DNA of 64,000 nt, taken from NCBI RefSeq assembly GCF_042242105.1, contig NC_092022.1, positions 14,256,001-14,320,000 on the forward strand, written 5' to 3'. Of this stretch, positions 12,165-24,711 are shown one piece after another. Positions within the stretch are counted from its first letter, which is position 1; each line of letters starts with the position of its first letter. Position numbers and translations under genes: made by a program. The DNA comes from Pempheris klunzingeri. Its lineage: Eukaryota > Chordata > Actinopteri > Acropomatiformes > Pempheridae. The notes under the pieces were generated by a model that saw only the letters and a list, made by a program, of their open reading frames with translations, searched no databases and was not told the origin of the DNA.

Positions 12165-15100
12165 TTATAGTACAATACATTTTCTCAAGTTGAACATAAG
12201 AATTAAATGTAATCAGAGGTATTTGTGCTGTTTGTGTATGTGTGTCTTATGTGTGTGTTTACTTGTGTCTTTCCCCCTGTGCTCTCCTGGACAAGGCTGC
12301 GAGACAAGGAGGAACTCACAGAATAACACTGGAAAAACGAACCAATAGTGTTACAAAGGCCCAAAGCAACCAGCTCCTGCAAAAGAAAAAATAGCAAGAC
12401 ACTTGTGACATTACAAATTTAAGTAAACATCCACATTTAGGCTAAGAAACAGATTACCTCTGATGTTGATAATAACATTTGATATCAGTATTATGGCCTT
12501 TAGTCTACATGTGTCTCGGGTCTTTTAATCTTCAGGTCAGTAACATAGTGTACTGTTCATGAACTTCATGGTCATGTCAACACATGACTGCCATGCTGGG
12601 AGCTGTGCCAAGCATATTTAAGACACACTTGATTGCTTAAAGCTTGTTGGGCATTAATTATTTAGCAGGCCAGCTTTTAGAGGCTGATCCCAGTCACATG
12701 CCTCTGCAACTGTGTGTGTGTGTGTGTGTGTGCCTGTGAATAAGTCTGTGAGCTATAGACAAGAATAAGAGACTGAAAAAACACCTCTGTGTGTCTACAC
12801 GTGTCTGTGAAAAACAGAATTGTGGAAAAAGCACAAGCTGTTGGAGGCTCTCCCTTTCGGTTTATCTATTTCCAGGGGAACATTTATAATGTTTCCAATA
12901 AAAGTGATGACATGGCCTGTACTAGCATGGGAAAACGGTGCAGTTCAGTCTGTTTCAGGGTGTTGCCTGGCATTAAGAATGAATAATAAGAAGATGGTAA
13001 GAAAACCTCTCCATGACAAAAAGAGTGATACATAAGTGTGATCTGAGTATTTGTACATATCTGTACGTACTGTACGTCCACAGACACTCACATCACAGTA
13101 TCAGTGATCCCATTTATGCACACTTGTGAATGAGAAGCACAAGTGGAGATCTATCGTGTGCACATAATCTGCAAAATACATTTACTGGAACTGCAACTAT
13201 GTGCGCTATGTATGTGTCCCGCTGTGGTATGAATCCAGGATGGCTTTGGAACATGATATCATACAGTGGGAGAAATATGAGGCATTATAACATTTGGAAA
13301 TGGTCTTGTATAATTACTGGCTTAAATGCATCTTAGGAAAACTCCTTAAGAGCTTTAGACGATTCAGTTTCCGTCTGTCATTACTATTAGGATATAATTC
13401 AGACACTGATGTAGCATAAAATGACTTGATGGGGACTATTAAGAAACAAGAGAAACCTCTTTTCCTAAATTGCTCAAATATACGACAGGGAATTTGGAAA
13501 TCATTTCACAAATGGAAAATTGCAATTTGTATTTACATTTACAGAAAAATAAATGTGTTTTTAATAGCTTTGGAAACGAGAGAGGGTAACAACTGAAAAA
13601 TTGCATGAAACCACTTTTGTTTTGTGTTTCTGTCACACTATCATGGCTGCAATCTGAATCTGAGATGAAAGAATCTATTGTTTTTGAAAAATTCATGCCA
13701 ATAGCAATTTCCAGAATTGAATTTATTTGAAATAAGCTGAGCACCTGAAATTAATATATACAGAAAAAAAAACAGCTCTGTGAAGTTATTGGTGGCCCTC
13801 CTGTTGGGTGCTGCTTGATCCAGGACAGCCTCAATAATTTTTCCACTGATGTGACAGTCATGACCAACTGTGAGCGAGCAGAGACTGAAGTCTAATATTA
13901 GGCCAAAGTTTGACTCCTCTCTGTTAGCAGTGAGTCAAGCAGGGACTCTAAGTATAACTCTCGCAGCTGTTTGTGAGTACCACGCTGTTTTTGTGAGTGT
14001 CCCTTTGTGCATTCAGAGGCTTATGTGCGTGTGCCAGTGCCTCACCTGGTTGCTATCCACCTTGTAGCCATGTTTGAGGGCAAATGTTTTGCCCAGGGAA
14101 ATGTTGATAGCATAGCACACAATGGCCACTGCAAAAGCGTCGCCTATTACTTTTGAGAACAATGTGGCATCTGGAGCTTGAGGGGCCTTGAGCCTGGATC
14201 AGGAGGAAAATATGAATGTTTTAAGTGTTAATCGCTGCTACCTTGTACGGCCTGACAGACAGGCATCCATCCAGTCAGTTCAGGGCTTTAAGACAGCTCA
14301 CAACTTCCTAGAAGTTACTAAAAACTGACATTGACATTAAAAGAAATGTAACTAATAAGCTTCTTGCCAGCTGCTTGCTTTAGCTAAATGCAGGTGAATG
14401 TCTCAAACTCCAGCAGCATGTGTGACCCTATGTTGCCCCCCCAGTCTTGTACTCAGCACAGGCGGTAATCATGTTTGAAAACACATCTCTCTCACTTTTC
14501 AATGATTTAGAAACACTACTGACCTTATATCTTAATTTTTACCACAAAAATAATAGCATTCCATGAATATCTAAAGCTGTTGTTTACCTAAAATGAAAGG
14601 CCAATACACAGAAAAGTAGATAATATATATAATATAATAATAATCTGCTATTATATCCTGTTGACTCTCACTTATGGACTTTTACAGGAACAGAAGCTTT
14701 TCACTCACACAAACACACACTGTGAGTCTGTCTCTTTGTTGGGAGCGTTACTTAATCTTATCAACAGCTCAACATCTGACAATCAGGAAATGAATCTGTG
14801 ATCTTGTAAACAGTTTTGCACTAAGCTGCCCTGAATCTCACTTCTCCCCCTCTCTGTCTCTTTCTGTCTCTTTCCCACACACTCAAACACCCAAGGATGG
14901 ACTTACCCACTGGGAATCTCTCCTACCACATCAATGTTGTATTTACTCGTAAGTCCGCAGAAGTGGGTGATGATTGTTGCAGCTATGATCTGTTGAAACA
15001 AGGCACAAGGAATGTTGGTTCAGTATGTGGGGTAAATCATTATTTTCAGCTCATGCAAGCCCTCATCTTGGCAAGTGTAAAAGAAGGTCATCAGTCCTTC

Positions 15101-18100
15101 AGTCCAGTGTGATTACTGTGGTGAAGATGCCCCCTGCTGGTGGACTATTAGATAAACACACTTGCTGTGTAATTGAGAGAGAGAGAAGAGGTGAGGTGAG
15201 GTTTACCACTATGAGCTCTATGGGGATGGGCATGGGCAGCTTCTGTCTGTAGCACGCATTGACTTCTTTGACCACAATGAGAACAGAAAGCGCCACCAGG
15301 CTGACCACCAGCTCTGGGACTTTAGTCCGAGGAAGCAGCCCACAAATATCCACCAGAGTCTGTGTGGAAAAAAGTGAAGGAGAGAAGGACAAACAGAGGG
15401 AGAAAGTCAAACCAGGTAAACAGCATTGTTTACTGTTTGCAAGTGGGGGAAGCCCACTGGCTACTTTATTTACCCTGTTCATCAATTTATACATTTTTGA
15501 GACTCTTATTTATAGTTTTTATGAGTTGAGGAGGATACTCGTCAAGAGCACCAAAAGGAATATCTGAATACACCTCAAGCAAGGAGCGGGACATAGCAAA
15601 GAACAGGTTTCTGTTGTGATATTTACTTTTGATTTTAATAACTGTGTTGTGTTTTGCAAAGCTCAAACCAAACAAAGTGCAGAGTTAAACAACTCTTGTG
15701 CCTCTGGGTGCACTGTACTTCTGTGTCTGCCAACGGTAATCCTGATGCCTTATTTTAGTCCCATAAAATAAACTTTACTTTAAACCCGTACACAGTCTTT
15801 ATGTGGAGACATTCTCTGAGGAGTCTGTGGGCATGTATGAACTGTACTTGAATGTCATCCTCCTCGCTCTCCTGTTGGTGAATTTGCGGTGAGAACGGAC
15901 CAACTTGCACCGTGAACACGCATATTATTACGGAGCGTTTGGTGACCTCACGTGAGTCCCTGCAGAGCCCAACCTCACTTCAGCTCAAGTAAAGATGTGA
16001 CCAGCTGAGTTAAGTGAAAGCCTATGTGTGACTGTGTTCGGCTTTTAAAAGTGTAATTTCTGAATAAGAAATTCAGAATTAAGGTGTAAAACTACAGTTA
16101 GTTAGTTAGTTAGTTAGTTAGTTAGAAAGGACACATCAGGCTGAATCAATACTTCTGTCCCAATAAACTTCATAAACATCACCAAACTTTAATATTTAAT
16201 GTGTTCTCTAAATGAACTGTGTAATGCATGACATACTCACATAAATAAGGGAGAGAGGACCAGTGAAGCGATCTGGTGTGACTCCAAACAGGTATTTGAG
16301 CTGGGAGACACACACATGGCATGCAGATCCTGTGGTGTAGCCACGAACAAGTGGCTCAGACAGGTAGTTGACCACAAATCCAAACTTCACCACACCCAAC
16401 AGTATCTTAGGATGGAAAGAGAGGCAGAGAGAGTTAGTCAAAAGTAGTGAAATGTGACTTTAAAGAGTTGGTCAGTGCCTGTGTCCAAAGGTTGGATACA
16501 CAAACTTACCTGAAAGATTCCTGCCAAGATGGTGAGGGAACATGCTACCTGTACTCTGTATGCGTCTCGTGCATCATAGTCCACGGTTCCTGATCCATTA
16601 GTGGCGTTTACAACAAAGTTACTGTTTGGTGCCAGCTTCTCTGTCACACTCCCAATCATGATGCTGATCACAGCAAATGTACCTGAGCATGCAAAGCACG
16701 ACACATAGTCATACACAAGACACAAGCAAGGATGAGTTTATTCATGTTCTTAATGCGTGCCTTCACACACACTGTCTCACTCACCAATGGAGATGTGCCT
16801 GGAAGAACCAAAGATGAAGTAGACCAGCACCGGGTAGAGGGAGGTGTAAAGGCCAAACACAGGGCGTAAGGAAGCCAGAAGAGCGTATGCCATGCCTGGT
16901 GAAAAAAAAAATCTGTCCCTTATTCAAAACAAATACTGATAGTTGGGATGGACACATTTTGGCTATTTAAAACGTTTAAGGAATAGTAAAAAATACACTT
17001 ATTTGCTTTCTTGCGGAGGGATGTAGATGAGAAGATACCACTCCCATATCTGTACTTTAAATATGAAGCTTCAGGCAGAAGACGATTAGCCTAGCATACA
17101 GACTGGAAGCAGGTGGAAACGGCTAGCCTGGCCCTGTTAAATGATAGCAAACACCAGCTCACTGAACCTCACTAAATTAGCATGTTATGTTTTGTTTAAT
17201 CCATACAAAAAAAGCAAACATAAGAACTTTTTTTAAACAAATCAAATGCAACATAGTTTTCTTGGAGTCCTGCCATCACTGAGGTTGCTAGGCAACAAGC
17301 GGAGACTCCACTAAAACCACAATTTGTTGTTTTTACACTTTTTGTTCGGGTTAAACAAACAAGACTTGTCACATATGGACAGACCTGGGCTTGCTGTTTT
17401 CCCCTGTGTGCAGTCTTAACACTAAGCTAAGATAACCCTCTCCTCAGCTTCGTATTGGCTTGGCAAGAAAGAGAATATGTGCATTTTCCCCAAATCTCAA
17501 ACTACTCCATTAAATTGACAGGTGTGAAGTGGATAAACTCTGAGCTGTCTCTGCTGTACATGTTCATGAATACAAACCCTGTGGCACATGCATGATGCCC
17601 ACACTGCAGCCAGAGACCAGGTCCCCTGTGGCGTTTTCTCTGAAGGAGTAGTGAGGCAGCCAGCCGAGAACAGGGACCCTGCTCAGCATGATCTGCTTCA
17701 TCCTGGGCACTGAACACCTGCAACAGCCACCCCAAAACATTTCTATATTACAGGTCACACAATCTGACTTTTTAATTGTTCCTTCAATGTCTCACCAAGG
17801 AGAGTGTGTGTCAACCTGAGAAGAAAAAAATATTTGTGTATCGACTTTTAGCATTAATCCCCTCGATCATGTGCAAGGTAAAGAAAATAATACATTTTAA
17901 TGTAATTACTTCTATTATTATTGTTGTTGACGAGGGACATTTTCAAAACATTTTTGAAAGCAGTTTTGCTAGTTAATTTAGAAAAATAAGCAAATTTAGA
18001 TACACTGAAATGAGATTTGTGAATTGTAACACCTGCTACAGTTTTTATCAGCTGGCCTTGTAAAACAGTGACACACTGGATAGCGCCAGCATGTCACAGT

Positions 18101-19029
18101 GCTACAGTTCATTTCTTCTGAGAGGTACAGTGTAGGTGTTTTGCGATAAAATGAGATTCAGGAACTTGTTACATCAAAAACATGAGAGTCCTGCAATGCT
18201 ACTGGATCATCATTCATTAACTGAATTGGAAATACGCTGTTGCCCATAAAGTTGGAATAATTGTTCAATACCCCCAATTTTGTTAAAGCCTGAATACACA
18301 GTTTGCAAAGGTTAATTGTGGTTTAAGTTTCACAGTGATATGTTTGGAAGAGTTTGATCAATAAAGTTGAGAAGATATACACTTTATTTATCAAGAATAA
18401 ATCACATTGTCACAATCATTTCATGAGAAGAGGTAAAAAACATTTTATTCCAACTTTATGGGCAACAGTGTATTATATTATATTATATAATATTATGTCC
18501 TGTGTTATTGTGATTGCTTAAAGCACATAAAACTGTGAACTTTGCTCACACATTGTCGTTAAACTCAGAATAAACTACTGGTCAGCCTATTTTGCTTAGA
18601 GATAGTAAAACAGTTAACCAATTAAAGACCCATAGACATAAATCTGAATCCTCACACACAAACTCATTCATGACTTATTCACCCATTCATAAGTCACTTA
18701 ATAGGCTGAGTGAGCAGTTAGAGAAACAGCACATGCACTGTCATGCAAACATGCATTCACATTCAAACGCTTTTTGCCAGTTTGTGTCATTGTTTATCTC
18801 TGCGTTTTCCAGTTCTTTGTTTTTTGTTTTTTTTCTTGCCTGTCACACCTCTCTCCTCTGTGCCCTCTCCACTCTATTTTTACCTCAGGGTCTCTTTCAC
18901 CCGTTCACCCACGGTTGGTTTAGCGGAACGCGTCCCTTTTTGGGCCACTTCATCCAAACGTAACTCATCCAGGACCTTCCTCTGCACAAAGTACTCCCCA
19001 GCTGAACAGTCCTTGTCATCCATGTCCAT
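9060..19029 (-). CDS. slc26a6: Anion exchanger, SLC26A6 orthologue (complete, 18 coding exons)
   Basis: Electrogenic Cl-/HCO3-/oxalate/sulfate exchanger of apical epithelial membranes. Exons in transcript order (high-low): 19029-18884, 17717-17578, 16895-16785, 16682-16510, 16405-16241, 15359-15207, 14989-14907, 14193-14046, 12376-12263, 12128-12051, 11939-11844, 11752-11646, 11517-11448, 10483-10391, 10215-10105, 10013-9651, 9511-9457, 9208-9060. They sum to 784 codons plus TGA. Seen: [15 protein letters not shown] (family signature, about residue 104), sequons NAT and NGS in the TM3-4 loop, [27 protein letters not shown], then a STAS domain (about 506-740) split by a charged Lys/Glu-rich and Ser/Asp-rich insert (about 560-690). 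The C-terminus SSSL fits a class I PDZ ligand. ATG 19027-19029 is followed by a second in-frame ATG two codons later. SLC26A3 is less likely because LVRGYTT and [15 protein letters not shown] segments follow SLC26A6. Confidence 0.94.
10630..11170. repeat. Interspersed repeat family G, copy in slc26a6 intron 13
   Basis: Shares ordered blocks with 21410-21775: TTTACCATG..ACCATCTTAG, a GGTATTT/TTTTGA.CTGATGTTG-type centre, TCATCCTGAGG, TTTCAT/AATGGCAATCCAT, and AACCACAAATG.CAACCTC. This block order is found in many fish genomes, but I cannot name the class. No coding capacity is visible. Confidence 0.6.
12137..12164. repeat. (CA)n microsatellite beside slc26a6 exon 10
   Basis: About 28 bp of AC repeats immediately upstream (in the transcript) of the exon 10 acceptor, where it replaces most of a normal polypyrimidine tract. 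Confidence 0.9.
13100..14045. other. slc26a6 intron 8, unremarkable
   Basis: Part of the longest slc26a6 introns. AT-rich, no exon or recognisable transposon seen. Confidence 0.5.
16097..16126. repeat. (GTTA)n microsatellite
   Basis: About seven tandem GTTA units in slc26a6 intron 5. Confidence 0.9.
16975..17513. repeat. Interspersed repeat family T, copy 1 (slc26a6 intron 2)
   Basis: Ordered blocks shared with 29690-30150, 33262-33856 and partly 63516-63785: an opening ACTTATTTGCTTTCTTG-like block, TTAAATATGAAGCT, TTAGC..AGCATA.AGACTGGAA, CTAGCCTGGC, TTTGTTTAATCCATAC, a GGTTGCTAGGCAAC-type centre, and a closing AAGAAAGAGAATA..CATTTTCCC..AAACTA block. It is a common fish interspersed repeat; its class is not known to me. 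Confidence 0.65.
18233..18472. mobile_element. Tc1/mariner-type MITE in slc26a6 intron 1
   Basis: A 240 bp element bounded by TA and by inverted repeats of about 28 bp. The left end reads CGCTGTTGCCCATAAAGT and the reverse complement of the right end reads CACTGTTGCCCATAAAGT, both continuing TGGAATAA; the only early mismatch is the second base. It has no transposase frame, so it is non-autonomous. TA target duplication and length favour Tc1/mariner. The near-perfect arms suggest fairly recent insertion. Confidence 0.85.
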
Positions 19030-19039
19030 GTCTGTTTGA

Positions 19040-22000
19040 CCAAATTCAGCAGAGCCTTTGTAAAGCCAGCTTCTCTTTGAGCTCCTCTTTTCCTGCCTGG
19101 CGGTCTTCTTGAATGGAAAGGACAGTTAGAGTTGCACAACAAAAGCCAGACACTGCGTGGTGAGAGTGAAGCTTCCTCGCTGCTCTATACTGATTGACAC
19201 TGCTTGTTTTTGACCTGTGGGAGTGACTGTTCCTTTCCTGTCCTTATAAGAGCCACCCCCCACATGTCCCCTCTGTACACACACCTGAGATGACATGTGT
19301 GTCTGTCTGTTTGTGTGTGTGCGTGTGTGTCTTTCACTAAGTTAACTTATTGAAAACAGCTGTAGAAATGTTGAACTTTGGTTCACACTGTAACTGTTAC
19401 ATTCTGTCAAAACTGTAAAAACGTGACACGAGACAAACACACTGAAACACTGCAATTGACAAACATTGTTTAATGCATATGGAAAACGGATACTTTGTCA
19501 TAATTATTTAGTTCCAAGTTAAACATTAGCTTGTATTGTATTTTTTCTTTTATAAAGCAGACACTTCAGTCAGCTGTCAGCTGAACAGACAGCATGCAGG
19601 TTTATGTGAATGCAGGCAGACTGACAAACATCTTATCTTTATGGCTGTCTAGATTTCTTTATTCAGGATATAAAGCAACAATATTTTTCATGTCATGATG
19701 CTTGTCACCACTGGTATTGGCCAATATGCTTTATGGAACTTGGCAGTCCAAAAAAACCTTTGTCTAAAGTTGAATCCCATAAAACCAAAGTAACTTCTGT
19801 TTGATTGTGTTCATCTAAGGTCACTTCCTCTCATTCATACCATGTTAAGTGTTAGTGCTAAATAAAATAGAAAGTACCAAACCAAAGAGGTGAATAAAGC
19901 GGATTATCCTCAAACAGGTCTAACACAATATATAATATACAATATACATGTCTTTCCATATACATTCTATATTTAAAAAGGGCCCCATATATAACTTCTC
20001 AGTTATAATTGTAATTCTGCACTCAGGATAACAGTGATATGTACTTTTGTATATCATTAATGTCTCACGTTTAACATGTTGTCCTCAGTGATTCATGATT
20101 TGATTGGATGTTTTTCACTGAGGAGGAGTGGTTGAAGTTAAGGAGTCAAGTTGAAGTCGAAGACAAAATGTCCGATGTCAGTGACCAATAAAGTTGTGAA
20201 GTTGTTTTCTTTATTGTCTTGTATTTCATTTTGGCTTTGGATGACGTAGAGCAGCAGGTGGTATACACTGTTTCTCTAAACATGCAATTAGTTTAAGGCA
20301 TTTCCAAGCCTCTCCTGGTATTATTATCATTTTCTCTAGCAACCACTGGCAAAACAATCATTTGACGTAAAGGAACATCTGTCCCACAGACTGGAATGAC
20401 TAACAGTTATAGATGATCGTTAACAGGAAACATTTGTGCACATATTAACCCTGGTCGCTGTCACAAACATGTAAATGTGTACTGTTAAAACCGGGAACAT
20501 TTTGATGACTCGGCCAGAAGGATAAGTAGTCCTGAACTGAGAGAACAACAACTGCACCTCAGCTCATCTACACTTTAAACAAAGATCATATGTTTATATC
20601 TATATTCTTAGTTGAAGTTAAATTCCTACATGTTATTCTTTCTGTTCCAGATTCTGGTCCAGATAAATTTTATATGTAGGTTTTACTTTTAATGTTACTG
20701 TTAAAGAACCTCTGTGCCCATCGTAGGTGGCTGCTCATTGGTTATTGAAATAATAAATAAAATGGAGACCAGCCAGTGTTATTTGTAGATGCTTCATCAA
20801 TGTTTCATAAAAGACATCTAAGTAACATTTTCGATAAGGATGATATTTAATTTTCATCCTCAAACTCCACTCGTGTTTTCTAAATGCGGGGGAGCACCTG
20901 CTGAAGGTGGCACGCACAAAAACATTATGAGAGAAACCTACATGTGTGCATGCTGCACAAGATAAGAAAGAATAAGTGAGCTGAGCAAAAACAAATATTC
21001 AGAGAGACAATGTCACTGCTATCTTGTGATTTATCTACCATTAACCCTATGTGAGACTTCCAAATATAGGATGTTATTACCCAATTGTTGTATTAGCTCT
21101 TATCAATGGGTAAGCCTATCGAGGTAAATCATTGAACTGCTGGGATGAAGAGGTGAGGTGTTTGATAACCTGGTAAGGATTCTAGATTTCTTCATGGCCA
21201 GGAGGGTGAAGTTAAGTTTTTTTCCTGACCTAGTTACTAAAAAAGGTTTCATTTGTAGGTATATGTGTAGTTAGGAAAGGGTAGAAATGATAATGCTATA
21301 ACAACGTAACAATATTTAATAAAGAAACAGATGAGCAAACATATCTTATGCAGTACTTATCAAAACAGAAGCTACAAAGTGCTTCTGTTTTGAACCACAC
21401 TAGCGTCCCTATGAGGCTGTGATCTGAGCTAAATGCTAACATGCTGATGTTCAGTAGGTATGACATTTACCATGTTCACCATCTTAGCTTAGCATGTTAG
21501 CATCCAACATTAGCTAACTACAATTTACAATTGAAGCTGATGGGGATGTCACTAATTTAGCAGGTATTTGGTCATAAACCAACATACTGGATAATTTTGA
21601 CCTGATGTTGAAGCTAAGGGATCAACAACGACATTACAACTCATCCTGAGGAGAACATGAACGTTTCTACAAAATTTCATTGTAGTCCATCCAGTTCATA
21701 TTGAGACATTTCACTTAAAACCACAAATGACAACCTCGTGGATCTCGGTGGTAACAACCAACAGACCCAAACTGTCATTCTTAGAGCTACATAGAAGTTG
21801 AAAAATAAAAGTTATAAAACCCTGACAAAGCTCAAGAACGGAATGGATGCTTGGACACGTCAAATCCACATTCAGTTTCAAATTGAACCATGAAAAGTAG
21901 TAAGTGTTCTGAAAGCGCGATAAAACTGCTTAGAATGTGGTTACTTCTTTTTTTAGCAATTCTTGCCACTTTCACTTCATCAGTAAATATAGATTCCTGC

Positions 22001-22394
22001 TCTGTAAACAGAGACCTTTCTGATGTTCACACTTGGCCAAAGGTCCTGATGAAGAGCTGGGATCAGAGCTGGCTGACACACGTTTCACGTGTGGACACAA
22101 GTTCTTATACATTCTGACCAGGAGTCACTGATTAATCTGCGCCGCCTATAAACTGTAGGAACTACATTGTTTTGCTCCTGCTGTTGTGTAATACAGCTGA
22201 AAGTGGAAATCTGGTTAGAAAACAATTAGCCTGAAGTAACACTGTACTGAGATCTGTGTCGCCTCCAATGGCCTGTCCAGGAAGCAGACACACCTCCTGC
22301 CAAAACAGGACTGCTGGCAAAGTCTATGAAATGACGATCCTGTGCTTTGTGTGTTTGTATTTGTGTGCGCGCTTGACTGTATGTTGATATTTTT
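19040..22394. other. Intergenic DNA upstream of slc26a6
   Basis: The first 200 bp should contain the slc26a6 5' UTR and promoter; no TATA box or clear initiator is evident. The remainder is AT-rich without a convincing gene. A copy of interspersed repeat family G lies at 21410-21775. Confidence 0.55.
21410..21775. repeat. Interspersed repeat family G, intergenic copy
   Basis: Contains AAATGCTAACATGCTGATGT, CCATGTTCACCATCTTAGC, AGCATGTTAGCATCCAACAT, ACTCATCCTGAGGAG, AAAATTTCATTGTAGTCCAT and AACCACAAATGACAACCTC, in the same order as at 10630-11170. Confidence 0.65.
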
Positions 22395-22515
22395 AAAAGT
22401 AAACTCATGACCTACCTTTTTAGTCAGGCTTTTGATTGTTATCTGTAAAGCACTTTGTGTTGCATTTTGTTTGTATGAAAAGTGCTATATAAATAGAATC
22501 TGATTGATTGATTGA
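22395..22515 (+). mobile_element. LINE 3'-end remnant with GATT tail
   Basis: Begins with codons resembling a LINE ORF2 end (TYLFSQAF), then AAAGTGCTATATAAATAG and a CTGATTGATTGATTGAT tail. The same terminal motif closes the antisense LINE fragment at 3143. It is the short 3' remnant of an L2-like insertion. Confidence 0.6.
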
Positions 22516-22974
22516 TCAGCTACAATTATTTTAAGCATCAAAAGTAAAACTCGTCCTGCAGATGCCTCTGTGGACATATTATCAAATATGATACCAGACA
22601 TACGATATTAGATTGTTAATACTGATGCATCCATTTGCAAGGAGTATTTAACTGTTGTAGCTGGTTGAGGTGGAGCTAGTTGTAACAACTTAATATAAAT
22701 CTGGGCTGTTTAGTCAAGTGTCAAACTAGGGGTCCTCCAAGGGACCACAAGATAAATGCTGGTGGTTGTGAAATGATTAACAGCGTAGAGGATAATAATG
22801 GATAACTTCACCTCTTTTCGCCGTGAATGGAGAATCACTCTTCGGTGGAACTGATAACAACTCATAGACATCTGAAATGTAACAACGAGCCTCAACCAGA
22901 TACTGGTTTTCTTGTAAGGGGCCACAAGTCAAAAAGTTTGGTCTGAAAAGTAGCTGGTAACATTTTCTGTCAAA

Positions 22975-24711
22975 TAAATCAAATCAAATCAACTTTATTG
23001 ACCAAGTTTGAACAGGCAAACAAGGAATTTGACTTGGTAAACTTGACTCTCTATGTACAGTGAAGGAAAGAACAGGACAATATAAACAATATAGAACTCT
23101 ATTGACAACGGTATATACAATGGAGGTAGGTGTAGTGCAAATTGCAGTGCAAAGAAAGTAATGCAAAAAGTAGCAAATGTGTGTGGGGTGGGGGTGGAAC
23201 TATCTACAGTGGAGATCCTGAGAGAGTTCATCAGGGTGACGGCCTGGGGGAAGAAACTGTCTCTGTGTCTGCTGGTTTTGGCGTACAGTGATCTGTAGCG
23301 CCTACCAGACAGGAGGAGTTCAAAGAGTTTGTGTGCAGGGTGTGAGGGGTCTGCAGAGATGTTACCTGCCCTCCTCCTGACCCTGGACAGGTACAAGTCC
23401 TGGATGGAGGGCAGATTGTCCTTTGCAGTCTGTTTCTGTCCTGTTTGGTGGCCAACCCAAACCAGACAGTGATGGAGGTGCAGAGAACAGACTAGATGAT
23501 GGCAGAGTAGAATGTGATCAGCAGCTCCTGTGGCAGGTTAAACTTCTTGAGCTGACACAGGAAGTACAACCTCTGCTGGGCCTTTTTCCGGACAGAGTCT
23601 ATGTGCTGAGTCCACTTCAGGTCCCGGGAAATTGCGGATCCCAGAAACTTGAAGGAGTCCGCAGTAGACACTGCGCTGTTGAGGATGGTGACGGGCGCAG
23701 GTGTCAGGGCATTTCTCCTGAAGTCCACTGTCATCTCCACAGTCTTGAGCGGGTTCAGCTCCAGGTGGTTCTGACTGCACCAGTGGACCAGCTGTTCCAC
23801 CTCCTGTCTGTATGCGTATGTATGAGGTGCAGTCGTTGGTGTAGAGGGAGAAGAGCAGTGGGGAGAGGACACAGCCCTGGGGGGTGCCAGTGCTGATGGT
23901 CCGGGTGCTGGATATGGTGCTCCCCAGCCTCACCTGCTGCCTGCTGTCAGTCAACAAGCTGATCATCCACTGACAGGTGGAGGTGGGCACAGTGAGCTGG
24001 GTGAGTTTTTGGTGCAGGATTTCAGGGATGACGGTGTTAAACACCGAGCTGAAGTCCACAAACAGGATCCTCGCGTACGTCCCTGGGGAGTCAAGGTGAT
24101 GCAGGATGAAGTGCAGTCCCACATTGACTGCATCATCTGCCGACCTGTTTGCCCGGTAGGCAAACTGCAGGGGGTCCAGCAGGGGGCCTGTGATGTCCTT
24201 CAGATGGCTCAACACCAGTCTCTCAAAGGATTTCATGACCACAGATGTCAGGGCGATGGGTCTGTAGTCATTTAATCCTGTGATGGAGAGCTTCTTGGGG
24301 ACCGGGATGATGGTGGAGCGTTTGAAGCATGAGGGTACTTCACACAACTCCAGTGACCGGTTGAAGATCTGTGTGAAGGTGGGGGCCAGCTGTTCAGCGC
24401 AAACTCTCAGGCAGGAGGGGGACACACCGTCTGGTCCTGGAGCCTTCCTGATCTTTTGTCTCTGAAAGAGCCGGCGCACATCTTCTTCACAGATCGTTAG
24501 TGCAGGCGGGGGGTTTGATAGGGGGTGTGTGGGGGTTGCAGGGAGTCCAATTGTGTGGTTGGGAGGTGTGAACTGCTTGTCAAACCTGCAGTAGAAGCTG
24601 TTGAGGTCAGTCTGAGGTTTCCTTCAAGCTGACGCAGGGTCGTTGGCTGAGAGGTTGTTTTTTAGCCTCTCACTGTAGCTCCTCTTAGCAGTCAAAGCAG
24701 GCCTGTAACTA
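22975..24711 (-). mobile_element. L2/CR1-group LINE, 5'-truncated, ORF2 with catalytic box deleted
   Basis: Minus-strand reverse transcriptase: RKAPGPDGVSPSCLRVCAEQ, LNDYRPIALTSVVMKSFERL, DPLQFAYRANRSADDAVN, RILFVDFSSVFNTVIPE and STGTPQGCVLSPLLFSLYTN are all readable. After TNDCTS the sequence jumps to YRQEVEQLVHWCSQNHLELN, so the segment that normally carries the FADD active site is missing and the frame changes. The C-terminal region continues to YLSRVRRRAGNI and RHRDSFFPQAVTLMNSL. The 3' end is CAATAAAGTTGATTTGATTT at the low-coordinate side. Upstream codons can be followed to about 24711; the N-terminal endonuclease is absent. It is a dead copy. Confidence 0.88.

Noticed and set aside
23423..24465. 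Several plus-strand frames of 60-157 codons
   Set aside because: They are antisense shadows of the minus-strand LINE reverse transcriptase.
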